The translations under genes were made by a program, and so were the position numbers. A DNA stretch of 64,000 bases from Stichopus chloronotus. Taxonomy: Eukaryota > Echinodermata > Holothuroidea > Aspidochirotida > Stichopodidae. The notes beneath the pieces were generated by a model. That model worked only from the letters and a program-made list of their open reading frames with translations. It had not been told where the DNA came from and did not search any database. The DNA lies in the NCBI GenBank assembly GCA_021234535.1, contig CM037849.1:11203526-11267525 (forward strand), written 5' to 3'. Positions 48,831-60,400 of the stretch are shown here, piece after piece; within the stretch, counting starts at the first letter, position 1; each line of letters starts with the position of its first letter.

Positions 48831-49017
48831 GTGTTGCTGTTCACTTCATGAAGAACCTACAAGGGTAGTTATTTTGGAACCAGCTGTTTGATGTTTAGTG
48901 AGTAACCAGGTTTCAACAAAAAACGTACTAGACCTCCATGCTCCTAGCACATAGGATGGCAGAATGGGAAGGGGGCGCTAGTCCGGTATTAGACCGGAAG
49001 GCGCCAAGGGTGGTGTT

Positions 49018-49097
49018 AAAGGTTACCAGTACTCTTAGCACGGTAGATGGGAGTGCAGTTGTTGTGTTGAGACAGGTAAGTGAGGGGTGAAGTAAAT
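49018..49097 (+). repeat. dispersed repeat family C carrying a splice-donor sequence
   Basis: AAAGGTTACCAGTACTCTTA, GCACGGTAGATGGGAGTGCA and GTTGTTGTGTTGAGACAGGT are followed by AAGTGAGGGGTGAAGTAAA. Other copies lie near 22.71, 26.15, 27.64, 29.92, 39.12 and 48.53 kb. All keep the GAGACAGGTAAGTGAG core or a slight variant, always on the plus strand here. It has no coding capacity and its transposon class is unknown. Confidence 0.6.
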
Positions 49098-49333
49098 CAA
49101 AGTTATATTACTTTCTCCACTGTAAAAAGCACATGTGGTATACACTGTAAATTTAAAAACAACTGCAAAACAAAATCAGACACAGTGTACAAATTATCAA
49201 CGACCAATGTGTCATACATGGTCCTAAAGTTAGAATAGCACTGTGATTGAACAATCACGTTGGTTTAAGGGCAGTGTACCACAGGGATTAGTTGAAGCTA
49301 TGCAGTGTGCACACACAAACACACAAATTAACA

Positions 49334-49485
49334 TTACACATGAATTGAGGACTTCATTGAATTTTGCCTTGATGTTGCTTCCTGAACCTTAACCTTAATA
49401 ATACACTCCCTATTGTAGTTTTTTAGAGGACTTGAAAGATCTATAGAAATTCTCTCTGAGGACCTGGAATCCTTTTGTTCATGTC
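49334..49485 (-). CDS. candidate terminal exon, unidentified gene
   Basis: A very good minus-strand acceptor (TTTGTTTTGTAATACTTTCCAAG) precedes a phase-1 frame: HEQKDSRSSERISIDLSSPL, KNYNRECIIKVKVQEATSRQ, NSMKSSIHV, stop. An alternative is an internal exon ending at AAG/GTTAAG (49394). The serine/arginine-rich start and lack of hydrophobic core suggest a tail region. The entry phase fits the exit phase of the likely exon at 62494-62678, so the two could be consecutive. That is inference only. Confidence 0.35.
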
Positions 49486-50187
49486 CTTGGAAAGTATTAC
49501 AAAACAAAGACATACACATACACACAAAACAGCAATTCACAATAGGATTTATACGGTTTCAGAGCAATTAACCATTCTCCAGAGCACAGTCTTGAAAATT
49601 TTCAAACCAAACAAGGTCAAACTTCACCATACTGTACAATGATACAGTTGTGACTTCTATGGTCGTTCTCTGCCATCGGATGATAAACATAATTTGATCC
49701 ACCATACATCCCAGTTTTTGTGTTTTTTCCTTCTTCCTGTGAACAAAACTAATGTTTACCGAAACACTTGTTCAAAAACTGTACAGTGAGGTTTCAAATA
49801 TTGAACCGATCAATACTTGGCCTAATTTTGGCCTACCGTGGCGTATTCATGACCTGAATATATCTTTTATTTATACATGTGTTTACTCGATTCATGCACT
49901 GTGCGAGCAATGATATCGGCAAGCACCGCAATAATTTCAATCAGCGTCTTCTTCTTAGATGGAACACACCAATAACAACATGATCAAAGAGCAAAGACTC
50001 GAGGCCGTCCCCATTCAGTTTGAATGTATACAGTTCCAGAGTACAAGAGACTGGTATACAGTACAAAGACATTCTGCATAACACCAGCGTGATCTTGTAA
50101 AAAAATGTCACGTTATGTACAAAAGAAGCAGAGTGCTGCACAGAGATGATGAAACTCCGAAACAAACAGGAAGTACAGACACTGCCT

Positions 50188-50319
50188 TTATCTCGGAATC
50201 AGATTGTTCAAACTGACCGCCATATCTGCCACTTGACAAAAATCTGTAGACCTTTGTAGCTCCAGTATATAACACTTTTCTCTGGACTTCACAGCAATGT
50301 CTCTTAGTGACAAAACATT
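50188..50319 (-). CDS. candidate exon, unidentified
   Basis: A minus-strand segment after a good acceptor (CCCCACTTCTTTCCAAG) reads NVLSLRDIAVKSREKCYILE, then LQRSTDFCQVADMAVSLNNL, IPR and a stop. An internal donor GCG/GTCAGT is available if it is not terminal. It is helix-like and coding in appearance. A second frame over the same bases is also open (CCEVQRKVLYTGATKVYRFL), which lowers confidence. Its phase does not join directly to 49334-49485. Confidence 0.3.
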   Translation of the reverse strand, partial: NVLSLRDIAVKSREKCYILELQRSTDFCQVADMAVSLNNLIPR

Positions 50320-51109
50320 CTTGGAAAGAAGTGGGGAGCAATGCAATAGGCTCTTTGGCTATTAGGTAACATTCAACAGTATTATGTATTAACGTTGAAA
50401 AAAAATGATATTGAAATACAGTAACCCAAACCATATAATATCAGTGTGCTCAATTTTTCTGACTGCCTAAAATAACATTTTGCTGGCTATTCCACTTTGA
50501 AATTAAAGAAATTTTGAGTTAGAAGGCAATATCAGTCCATGCAATCATTTTACAGTTCAGCTAAAGTAAAACTTAAATTTTCTTAAGTATTCCCATGGTA
50601 TGACTTATTACTGACCACGAACATTGTGGTTCTGTCAAAACATGTGGTAAAATTATTCCAGGAGAGCAAAGCAGTACTGAAATTCCATCCAACCAATTAC
50701 CTGAAACCAGTGGCAAAGAAATTTTTTTTTTTTTTTTTTTAAGGAGGGACAAAGATAAAACAATTTCCCTATTTTCAAGGTTACATGGGTCTAAGCTTGA
50801 TCTTGAAAGTGAGGATGGCATGGAAGGGCATAAGCTTGTCTGAGCCTTTACATAAGTGTGAAGTTGTGATATGATGGATCTGATGACTGATTGCCACCCT
50901 GGGGAGGGGTCTAAGGGAAGGAGGTATCCCTCTGCTCTTTGAAAAAATTTTGATTATGTAGGGTGGACTACTGTACATACAAAATGGTGAGATAGTTGAT
51001 GCTAGATATGAACTGAATACTGTCCAGGAATGCCCTTTTAAGTAAATGATTTTTCCTTCATTTTGCTTTGTGACACTGCAGGTGAAATATTCATTCTGAG
51101 ACCTCATCT

Positions 51110-51310
51110 GAGAATCCCCAACTTCTTGGTTTGAGAATTTGCTAGTGACGTCTCACCTCATATAACCTATGCATTACCGTATTGACCATGGTCTAGCATC
51201 TGATGTGTGTGTGTATCTGGCCTCCGCCCTTCCGTACTTACCAACCTTTTGGTCTGCCTTATGCGTAGGTTACAAGAGATGAGGGAGTACGCGCTGTCAA
51301 TTGCCTAATT
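51110..51310. mobile_element. foldback repeat family A, copy 6
   Basis: CTTCTTGGTTTGAGAATTTG, CTCACCTCATATAACCTATG, CATTACCGTATTGACCATGG and TCTAGCATCTGATGTGTGTG are followed by a right arm with ATGCGTAGGTTACAAGAGAT and GAGGGAGTACGCGCTGTCAA. It is the longest copy in the window. Confidence 0.7.
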
Positions 51311-52549
51311 CAGAATCACAATGTGATTGAACACTGCAGTTTAGAAATACTGGTAGGCCATTTCCCCAATTCTGTCCCCTCGTCTTACCAAAAAAGCAAT
51401 GTTGACAAGATCCTGGTCTAACAGTACGTATTTCATGTTAACTGAGCTTGCTTAGCACACGGTGAGCATTGGCCGACACACCCATAATCAATCCAACACA
51501 GCGACAATCAGAGACATATATGGAACATTACTGTGGAACACTACTCTGGCATGGTTCATGCCGAAGTGACACAAGAAATCTCGGGGTACGTACATATGTT
51601 GGATTAAAATGCAAATTATGGATGGAAATGTGTCACAATTTCTAGTCCTAGAAAAAGAACTTGAAAAATGGGAAATATCATTTTACCAAATTTTCCAGGA
51701 AGGGAACTTGCCCCCCTGTCCCCCAACCCTTTGGCTATGCCACTGCAATTAAACCTTTCCCACATTCTTATTCACTGTCGGTGATATGAAGAGGGATTGT
51801 AGGTACAAAATTCAGCTTTTAATTGAGACCCTATAGATGAGACAAAAACAGTCAATGGAAAAGCTCAGAGTGCAGCTACTATAGATGCATCCACCCAAGA
51901 TATTTCTACGAATATCAAACGATTCTTTGATTGGAAATTTCTGATTTAACAAGGAAAAAATCTTTTACATTTGTGGTCCTTCTTAAGGGAACAATTGAAG
52001 AGTTAGGAAATGGCTTGGTTATCTGTTGGCGACAAGATTAAGAGATACTGTAAAATGAGACAAAAGGGCACAAACGTAATTAAAACATTCCCATTATCCA
52101 CACAAAGGTTAATGCAATTTTCAATTTTTGAACGACTTCATCTCCTTACATGTGCATATTAAAGCTATGAGGTGCGGACAAGTTAAAAGCTCCTTAAATT
52201 ATTTCATCACCTCTGGATGAAGTCCCTACCGACCCCAAAAGCTGTGTTAGACAGAGTTTACATAAACCAATTCAGGATTTGATTAGACTGCCAATGCCAT
52301 TAAAGCACTCAACACATAATAACTGATAACCACTGCCAGGTTTAAACCAAATCAGCAGCTCCTGCTCCAAGCTGCCACTCTCAATATTACAAATCGTGAA
52401 CTCGCTTGACGGTTTCATCAATATGTACACAGCCATTTGAAGATTCCCTCCTTGGTATCTGAAAATGTCTTCTTTTTTTTTCCCCTACATCAACCTCCAG
52501 ACACCACCACCAGTTGCACTCTTGCCATCAGGATCAAGATGAAGATCAT

Positions 52550-52870
52550 GAAGAAGATGTAGAGATGATGCTGCAACTCCCCCTGCGAGGCGCTTAATTA
52601 AGACGAGGTTTTCGAACGAGGAGGGGATAAATTATGATGAGTCGGATGACGACGATGTCCACGATATAGCACGGCCATTGTAATTTACAGCCGCTGAGAC
52701 GATGCAATGTTGATGATGTGTTGTGCCATCTTGCTCGTTCTCAGAAGATGATTAAAACTTCAAGAGAACCTGTGTTGCCGCCATTGCTGTAGTCGATGAT
52801 TAAAAGTTTGAGACGTTGTCACTCGTGAACAAAGCACGGGAAATGGAAAGAAGTCCATCGTTGCTACGAA
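52550..52870. other. CpG-enriched block without a clear frame
   Basis: CpGs cluster here (CCCCCTGCGAGGCGCTTAAT, GGATGACGACGATGTCCACG, GCACGGCCATTG, GAACAAAGCACGGG), unlike the flanks. There is no open frame with good splice sites on either strand. Candidates are an untranslated first exon, a promoter or a conserved enhancer; I cannot choose. CTTAATTAAG (52592-52601) is palindromic. Confidence 0.35.
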
Positions 52871-53499
52871 ACAAAAACTCTTTGATTTACAAAAAAAGAA
52901 AAAAAAGATGTCCTACCCTTTAGGCTAAACACAGAAACGTCAAGAGGACGATTGGTTTTCGTACCAGGAAGTAGAGGGGAAATGCGAAACCTGTAACTTC
53001 CATGTGGAAAGTAAGAGATGGATTTTAAGGTGTCGTGGTCACTGCACTACATCTACTGTATGCATGTACTAGTGCATAAACTGAACACAGTATGAACACT
53101 CATGACACAGATATAACAACAACCACATCCAGTACCAAGCTTCTAGGGAATCAATTTTCATTACTTTCCATGACATTCCCCAGACCAAATAAAGATTTTC
53201 CCTGACCTATCTCCTGACATCTTACACCAATTTTTCAACTGTTACAGCAAAAGCTAAAGCAATAAGGGGTGAAGGGAATAATAAATTTATGGTGATGTTT
53301 CCAGTGAGAATACAAGTTGATATTACTGAGTGAGAAAACCAGAGTGCACAAATGAATTGTGATTTCCATGACTTCAGTACGAGAATTTTGTTGAATCTGA
53401 TGACTGGTATGTATCATGTTTCAACATGCACTTGTAACTGCATATTACAATGATGCAATACCTACATATTACATATGACATATGTCCAGGCTTCCCTCC

Positions 53500-53775
53500 T
53501 GCTGACACCAAATGACCGCCACTAATATCAAAAGGGTTCTTCTACTGAATGTGATGCACCAATACATTACAATCTGTCCAAGTTCCTTCTTGAGGTATGA
53601 TGTTTACAAGATTTTCACAATTTGACCCCTGTCGACCTCAAATGACCTTTGACCTCCACATAAAACTACAGGGTTCTTCTACTCAATGTTGAAAACCTAC
53701 ATGCCAAATATGAGATCCACCCAAGCTTCCCTTTTTGAGATATTGTGTTCACAAGGTAGGGCATCACAGACATAA
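53500..53775. repeat. two-unit fragment of the 144-bp satellite
   Basis: ACCAAATGACCGCCACTAAT (53508) and TCAAATGACCTTTGACCTCC (53640) each lead into the GGGTTCTTCTACT and TTTGAGATATTGTGTTCACA-type blocks found in the larger array at 56.5-57.4 kb. A perfect TGACCTTTGACCT lies at 53643-53655. Confidence 0.8.
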
Positions 53776-54454
53776 ACACCCACATGCACACACCTATGCA
53801 TGATTACAAAGGTTTACGATTATTATCGAAACCAAAAATGTCACTTCTAAGACTTTTCCAGACTTCTCAAACTTTCAGTGACCATAAAAACTTTTTCACG
53901 CCTTGAATTAAGTTTTTCAAATTTTCATTTGTTTTAAAGACTTTCCATGACCCAGAGGACCCTTTTAATAAGACGTAATGAACAGACTCCAGAAATCAAA
54001 CGACACACTTGTTTTCAATTCAACACAGTGTTGCACACTTTCGTCACAGGTTCATTTTTAGAATGCTTCATCACCAATACAGCACAAAAGAATTTGAATT
54101 CAGGAGAAGAGTCACAAAGTTACTGCAATTTACTCCCTTTGCTTTACATCAGAGCCGTTTGTGTTAGGATCAGTTGTGTTCCTGTGACAGTGAACTCAAA
54201 GTACAAGGAATATCATAAATAATGTACATGTAAATGAGTTCACAAAGAACAGTGGGAAATGCACCTCTTGGTAGCACTATATACTAATATACTGACAACA
54301 TCTCCCTGGAACTGTTTTGGAAAGTTCTGTTTATACTAGATTATTATTGTGAATAGTAGACACTGTACCTTCAATAGCACATGAGAAGGGAGACAAGTAC
54401 CATGATTTAGACAGAAATGTACATTAGAAGACCAGACCCACAGCCAGACTAACC

Positions 54455-54710
54455 AATTTTTTTTTTGGGGGGAGACATCAATGTTGGAGTTTTGTCAGCC
54501 TGGGGGAAGGGGTTTAAGAGGAGGGAGTGTCACCCTCTCCTTTGAGAAATGTTTGCCCTTTTTAAGGGTTCTAGATCCAAAATGGCACGAGACTTCCATC
54601 TTTTCTCCCTGTATTTGTATTTCAAAAAAGCAGACCACTCATTGAATTTTTTCCTGGGGGAGAGGCACATTGTCTGGACCCCCACCCCCATGGCTACGTG
54701 CCTGTAAAAG
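54455..54710. repeat. diverged dispersed repeat family E
   Basis: AGCCTGGGGGAAGGGGTTTA plus AGAGGAGGGAGTGTCACCCT, and a tail CCCCCACCCCCATGGCTACG plus TGCCTG. Related pieces lie at 50895-50960 (CCTGGGGAGGGGTCTAAGGG) and 51690-51750 (CCCCCAACCCTTTGGCTATG plus CCACTGC). No frame is conserved. It is probably an old transposon remnant. Confidence 0.5.
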
Positions 54711-56549
54711 ACTGCAAGTTACGATGCTGAAACTTGTGACAGAGAGTCATGGATGTGTTTGAAAGTGATCTCCAGCAAGGTTAAGACATTGAACATCTGG
54801 ACCACAAATATGTCTGTGATCATATCTTTGTCTGATATGCATGGAAGCTTACAGGATGTTGCTCAAATCTTCTTCAAGGAACTCTAAAAGTCCAAACAAA
54901 AGATCTGCTTTTAACAATGACTTTATTGCATGAAACAGTACTCCAGTACAGTACTTCTCAGACTATTTTTACTATTTATTCACCCCCCAAAAAACAAAAA
55001 CAAAAAAACAAAAAACCAGCACTATGCCAGCAATTTTCTCCTCACATGTTTATTGCACTGTTTTGACCCACCTTCCCAATTAGCAAGCACTTGCCACTTC
55101 TGACCTGACATACTGTACTGTACTGTAATAGACAAGTAATCATTCCCATTGGTGTTGTAATAACTGGCTACTTACATTTTGACAGTAATTTAAGAAAGAA
55201 GCACACTCCTGGAGCAAGTAAGGTTTAAAGGCTATAGTAGCACGGTATTCATCATCACTGAAAAGACTGACTTATATACAGTACTATTCTAATTTGCTGG
55301 TCAGCATCAGTTCAGTATTACACTGGCTGGCAAGTATATCAATGGGACCATGATAATTCATTGAGTTTCACGAAGGATAAATCCTGTCAGCCATGACTAA
55401 CTACAGTCTGGATGAACAGCAGTTAAATTCCAATCCACAGCAATTCTGATTCCAAATCTTACAACAATTGGCTGACTGTCCATGTACTAGGATTCCCACA
55501 CAGTGAACACTGCTGTGTGTGGTGCTTACCATTTCAATCTCTTCATCACACCTACAACACAAATTTGCAGGATAATTTCCATTCTGCTAAATTATTCATT
55601 GACTTCCACTACACTGTATCCTGTGTCCACTTAAGAATCAACTCAATGAATAAGTTTGCTAACACTTTTTTTTACTCTTTGAGAAAGCTGGAAGTCTAAT
55701 GAGCATCCTAGTCATCCAGGGCCTCGAGGCTCTCTATATTTACTAGTAAGCCTTCTATTTGTAAAGTTAGGCAATTAAGTTGTCCACGGTCAGGATATTA
55801 CAGCAGTGCACAGCCAGTAAAGCTACGATGTTTCCCCCTCAAGAGAAAGGTCAACCATCTCAAGTTCACGCAAATGGATAGAGAGGAGGAAAAGAGATGC
55901 TGACTGAATCATCTAGGGCTAACTGTAGTACTATCAAAGAATGGTATTACTGGAATGCCTTAAGGATAGCATGCTGTGGTCTTCATCAAGAGGACACACA
56001 CTGATCATGTACTGATAGAAGCATGATATATTCTAGTGGTCAAGTTCAATGGCAGGGTGAATCTAATCTGATGAAGCCACCACCATGATAAAAGTCTTAA
56101 TTGACAGTTTTACTTCAGATGTAGGTTCCATGTGTGCCTGGACTTGCAACGGAGACATGAAGGTTGGCTACTAACTGAGGAACATACAGAATGCTGTACA
56201 GGCACAGATGAACAGTACACGTGGACAGGGAGAGCTGCTATTGAGATGGGGATGCAATGCAGTAATGTCTTTAATTGTGGTGTTCTTAAAATTTCTATGA
56301 GACTTACACAGGATGAGGAAGCACAGTAAACACAATGGTAGTTATGGCCCACTAATGTGACTTAATGAAAATTATGTGTAGTTGGTGGCAGAAAGACTGG
56401 GCAAAAAGATTGGGACGTCTTGTGTCGAATGGAAAATCCAAAGAGGCTTTCTGATTCCTTGCCATAGAGTTACATTATAACAAACATGAATTATCCACAA
56501 AACAGGTATGAGATCAACTACAGTTATTGTTCTTGAAACACAACATTAA

Positions 56550-57385
56550 TAAGGTTTTAACCCAACATGAACTTTCACCTCCTCTTAAAACATAAAGGTG
56601 TTAAAATTGATACAAATCATTTATTCAACATGGGCAATACACATACTCAGTATGAATCCCTAACAATGTATGGTAACTCCAACCGACCTTTGACCTCCAC
56701 CAAATCAGTGGTTGTCACCTACTCAATATGGGCAATCAACATGCTAACTATCAGGTTTCTCCTCTCCCCCCCCCCTTACCCTTCACAAGATGAAGTGTTT
56801 ACATGATTTTCCCAGTCTGATGACCCTCAAATGACCTTTGACCTCAGTCAAAAACAAATGGAGTTTTCTACTCATAATATACCACCCACATGCCAAGTAT
56901 GACATCAGCCACAGTAACCCTTCTGGAGATACTGTGCTTAGAAGTTTTTACAGTTTGTCCTCTGGTGACCCCAAATGACCTTTGACCTTCACCAAAAACA
57001 ATAGGGATTATCTACTCAGTAGGACCAACCCACATAACACGTATGACATCAGTCACAGTTACCCTTCTGGAGATATCATGTTAACAAGGTTTTTACAGTT
57101 TGACCTCTGGTGATCTCAAATGAACTTTGACCTCCACAAATAGCAATAGGATCATCTACTCAATGATCAAATCACATACCAAATATTAGATCAGTCATGG
57201 TAATACCATTCTTGAGATATCATGTTTACTAGGTTTTCACATTTTGAGCTCTGGTGACCTCAAATGACCTTTGACTTCCACCAAACGAAATAGGGATCAT
57301 CTACTCAGTAGGATCAACCCACACACCATGTATGAGATCAGTCATGGTTACCCTTTTTGATATACCGGGTTTGCGAGAAGTGTCA
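56550..57385. repeat. 144-bp satellite array with TGACCTTTGACCT cores
   Basis: Anchors at 56831, 56975, 57120 and 57264 give a period of 144-145 bp, with earlier partial units. Each unit has AAATGACCTTTGACCTCCAC, a CTACTCAGTAGGA block, ATGACATCAGTCA and a CTTCTGGAGATATCATGTT block. The TGACCTTTGACCT core read on the minus strand is AGGTCAAAGGTCA, the consensus DR1 nuclear-receptor element. It is perfect at 56832-56844 and 56976-56988. Confidence 0.85.
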
Positions 57386-60254
57386 CTGTCCCATACACAC
57401 AGCATCACCATTGCAGAGATTCCTCCCTTAGGCAAGGAATCAAAAAGGTCAGTGCCACATTGCCGGATTTGAAATGGGATTTTATTTTTTTTAACACTCT
57501 TAGTGTTTGTTTCAAAATGTTGTTTAATATGATGTATAATAGTGAGAATATCTAAAAGTAGACTGTCTATCATTTTTGTCTTATTATTGAATGAGAGATG
57601 GAATTGTAACAACCCAGAGCAAACTGCATATAATTCTGCTTTTAAAGGGAAATAGGGCATTTAGAATATACTGTACCAACCAGACAGACCAAGAAAATAC
57701 TGTAGCTTTAATCATTGTTAAGCCATTCAGTATCACCAATAAACATCTGCAAGAGCTTCATCTCCTCCAAACATTATGCATGTGGTGAGTAACAGAAGAT
57801 GCATCATTTGAATTTTGAAAAGTTTGGGTGAACAAATTATTGTTTAGCAAGAAAACACTGAATTTCTATGTGTGAGAAACTTATTTATTAAAAAGAAGGT
57901 CATTGTCCTTTCTTAATTTGAATAATCTGTCACTCTACATCCACAAACACTGGCTTTAATAAATATGGTTGTTTTCCGTCAAACAAACGCCTTATTTCCC
58001 TTTAATGTCAGCAATAAAAATGAAGCCCCTCCTTGTCAGACATTATGCCCCCCAATGATGCAGATTCACATGTTTCTAGCAAGCAACTGTTTTTCTAATT
58101 TAGTGTCTTCCTGAGGGGCAATATCAATGAAAGAAGAGAATAAAGTTTATTGGTTTGAGAAACCCCTTTCATTTAACAAAGTTCTTACAAAAACACATTG
58201 ACCTCAAACCTTTACAATTTGTTCTCAAGATTTCCTCACCTTTATTGAAAACAATTGCTGATTGGGATAAGTAACCTTGACTCTTTGTCAATTTCACAGT
58301 ATTGCATTGGACAATACTGACTATGAGTTACAATACAGCAGATTGGATTAGAGCACAATACACACAGATCAGTAATTACTTTAATAGACTGATTCTTTTT
58401 AGCTGCGCAGTCTGGAGTGTACATCTGATAATGAAGAATTTTAAATTTCCTTCAACCAGCAATTCTGTGTTAGAAGACTTCTCAATTTCTGAACAACAGC
58501 AAAATGCACTGAAGCTTGCACTGATGCACCATCTGTGTGGCATGAACAATATACGCCTAACTGCACTGTATTGGATGTTATTGCATGAACTTGGTATCTG
58601 GAGCAAATGTCTCATTACAGCAATGTGTGAAATGGAAACTACACTGCAGTGCATCAAGACCAAAGCATGACTACAAGAACTTGTTATGCTAAAATGATAT
58701 TCACACTTGCCAAAGTATTTGTCCCTTTCCTACGGACTTTACCAGCACCACAGTGTATGTATGTCTTTGTCAACAGTTGCAATAACGGAGGGTCGTGAAT
58801 TTTCATTCCTCCAGCAGTACAACAACGGCTTCCAGATCACCAACAGCTTTCATAATGTGCAGCTTCAGACCAGCAGACAATATTTAGTTCACACCACAGG
58901 CCTGATCAATACTGTTGACAAGTATACTTAAACAATCTGCAGCATAGAATAATTTCAATTAATTTCAATTAACTACTAAATAAGTTCACAGGTTTGTTCG
59001 TTCATTATTTCTTTGTGAGTGTGCCATCAATTTGCACTCCTTGAAAATGTGGGAGACTGATGTGATGCGAACACTTTGGGCATTGCACGCTGGCGCACAG
59101 AGTATTTGGCGAAGGTCTAAAGGACACACACATGTATGCCGACGTGTACATCAGTGTACCTACTGTAGAACGATCAACTACTTACATATTACTCACATCA
59201 TGTATTAAGTTATTAGTGATGAGTTTTAATTAAAATGTTTGTCACTGATTTTAGTGCTGTGTTTACTGCACTGCATAAGCTGGTTTATATACAGCACAGT
59301 GTATTGTTCCAACATACACAGCACTCACTAACAGCATTTGGAGAAGTTCCAAGGGTTTCCACAGTTTAATGAGCATACTTTTAATTTTCTGTGCAGCTTT
59401 CTTTCAATATCAATTAAATTCATACCCTTTCACCAAAAAAATTTGGAATCCTAATGAAGTGGGTTGTCTCAGGTGCATACCAAGAAGTAAATATATTACT
59501 ACAACATATACTGTACAACACTTGTCATGTGAATTTTCATTTCGTTTCAACAAAATAGCCAAGGAAATTCATATCAAATATATTCTTGAATGTGAAGATA
59601 CAGTCTTGTTTTTCTGTATTGGTTCAATTAATTAAAAATATATTTTTAATGAATTGAACAAATCCGTCAGTTCTATGATGCCAACGTACAAAATATTTTT
59701 TGGGGGAAGATATAGTTTCACATTTTATTATGTTTTTCACAGCACTTTATTATCTCTGTAATTACCATCGGTCATTTTGAGCACACTGAATTCTGCTCTG
59801 TAACCATAATTTGGTGCAACATGCAAAACTGGGAACTTTACAGTGCAGGTCTGCTATCACAATCAGCCTTGAACATCAGGCTGAAATGCTAATCAGTGCA
59901 AAGTGAATGCTATTACGGCACCCAAAGAATTTACGAATGAAAAACATGAATATAGTTGTCAATGTTGCACTTTGGATTTTAGCAAGCCTGAAGTACATAT
60001 TACATCCTGTAGATCGATATTGTTTACATCGTCTTGAAGTTTCATACATGAAATACCCTAATATTAAGATTTTTTAGCTGACATTTATGTACTGTAAGGA
60101 CCAGAGAATGGTTGAAGACACAACAAAACAAAGTCTTGTAGGATTTTTTACTACTTGTTGGTATAGCATCGTATTTTTAGGCAATTTTGAGATTAGAAAT
60201 GTGAATATTAACAGCATATTTCAAGGAAAATAATTGTTAAGGTTTGGAAATGGT

Positions 60255-60400
60255 GTCAGTTCTGATAAATTAAGTCAGTATCAGCCGGATATGTAAAGGT
60301 AGCTGGTAGCACTGGTAGTAGTAATTGATGATTTAAATTGGTACAGAGTAGAACCGATTCCAAAAATACCAGTAGCAACTTGAATACCAGAATACCACCC
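60255..60400. repeat. repeat family D, second copy
   Basis: It is colinear with 48405-48520 over about 110 bases, including TAAATTAAGTCAGT and GGTAGTAGTAA. The copy ends in ACCAGTAGCAACTTGAATAC. It is non-coding. Confidence 0.5.

Noticed and set aside
57301..57660. 119-codon minus frame with AELYAVCSGL resembling an RNase H start
   Set aside because: Half of it is the 144-bp satellite, and the likeness to a retroelement is too short to support.
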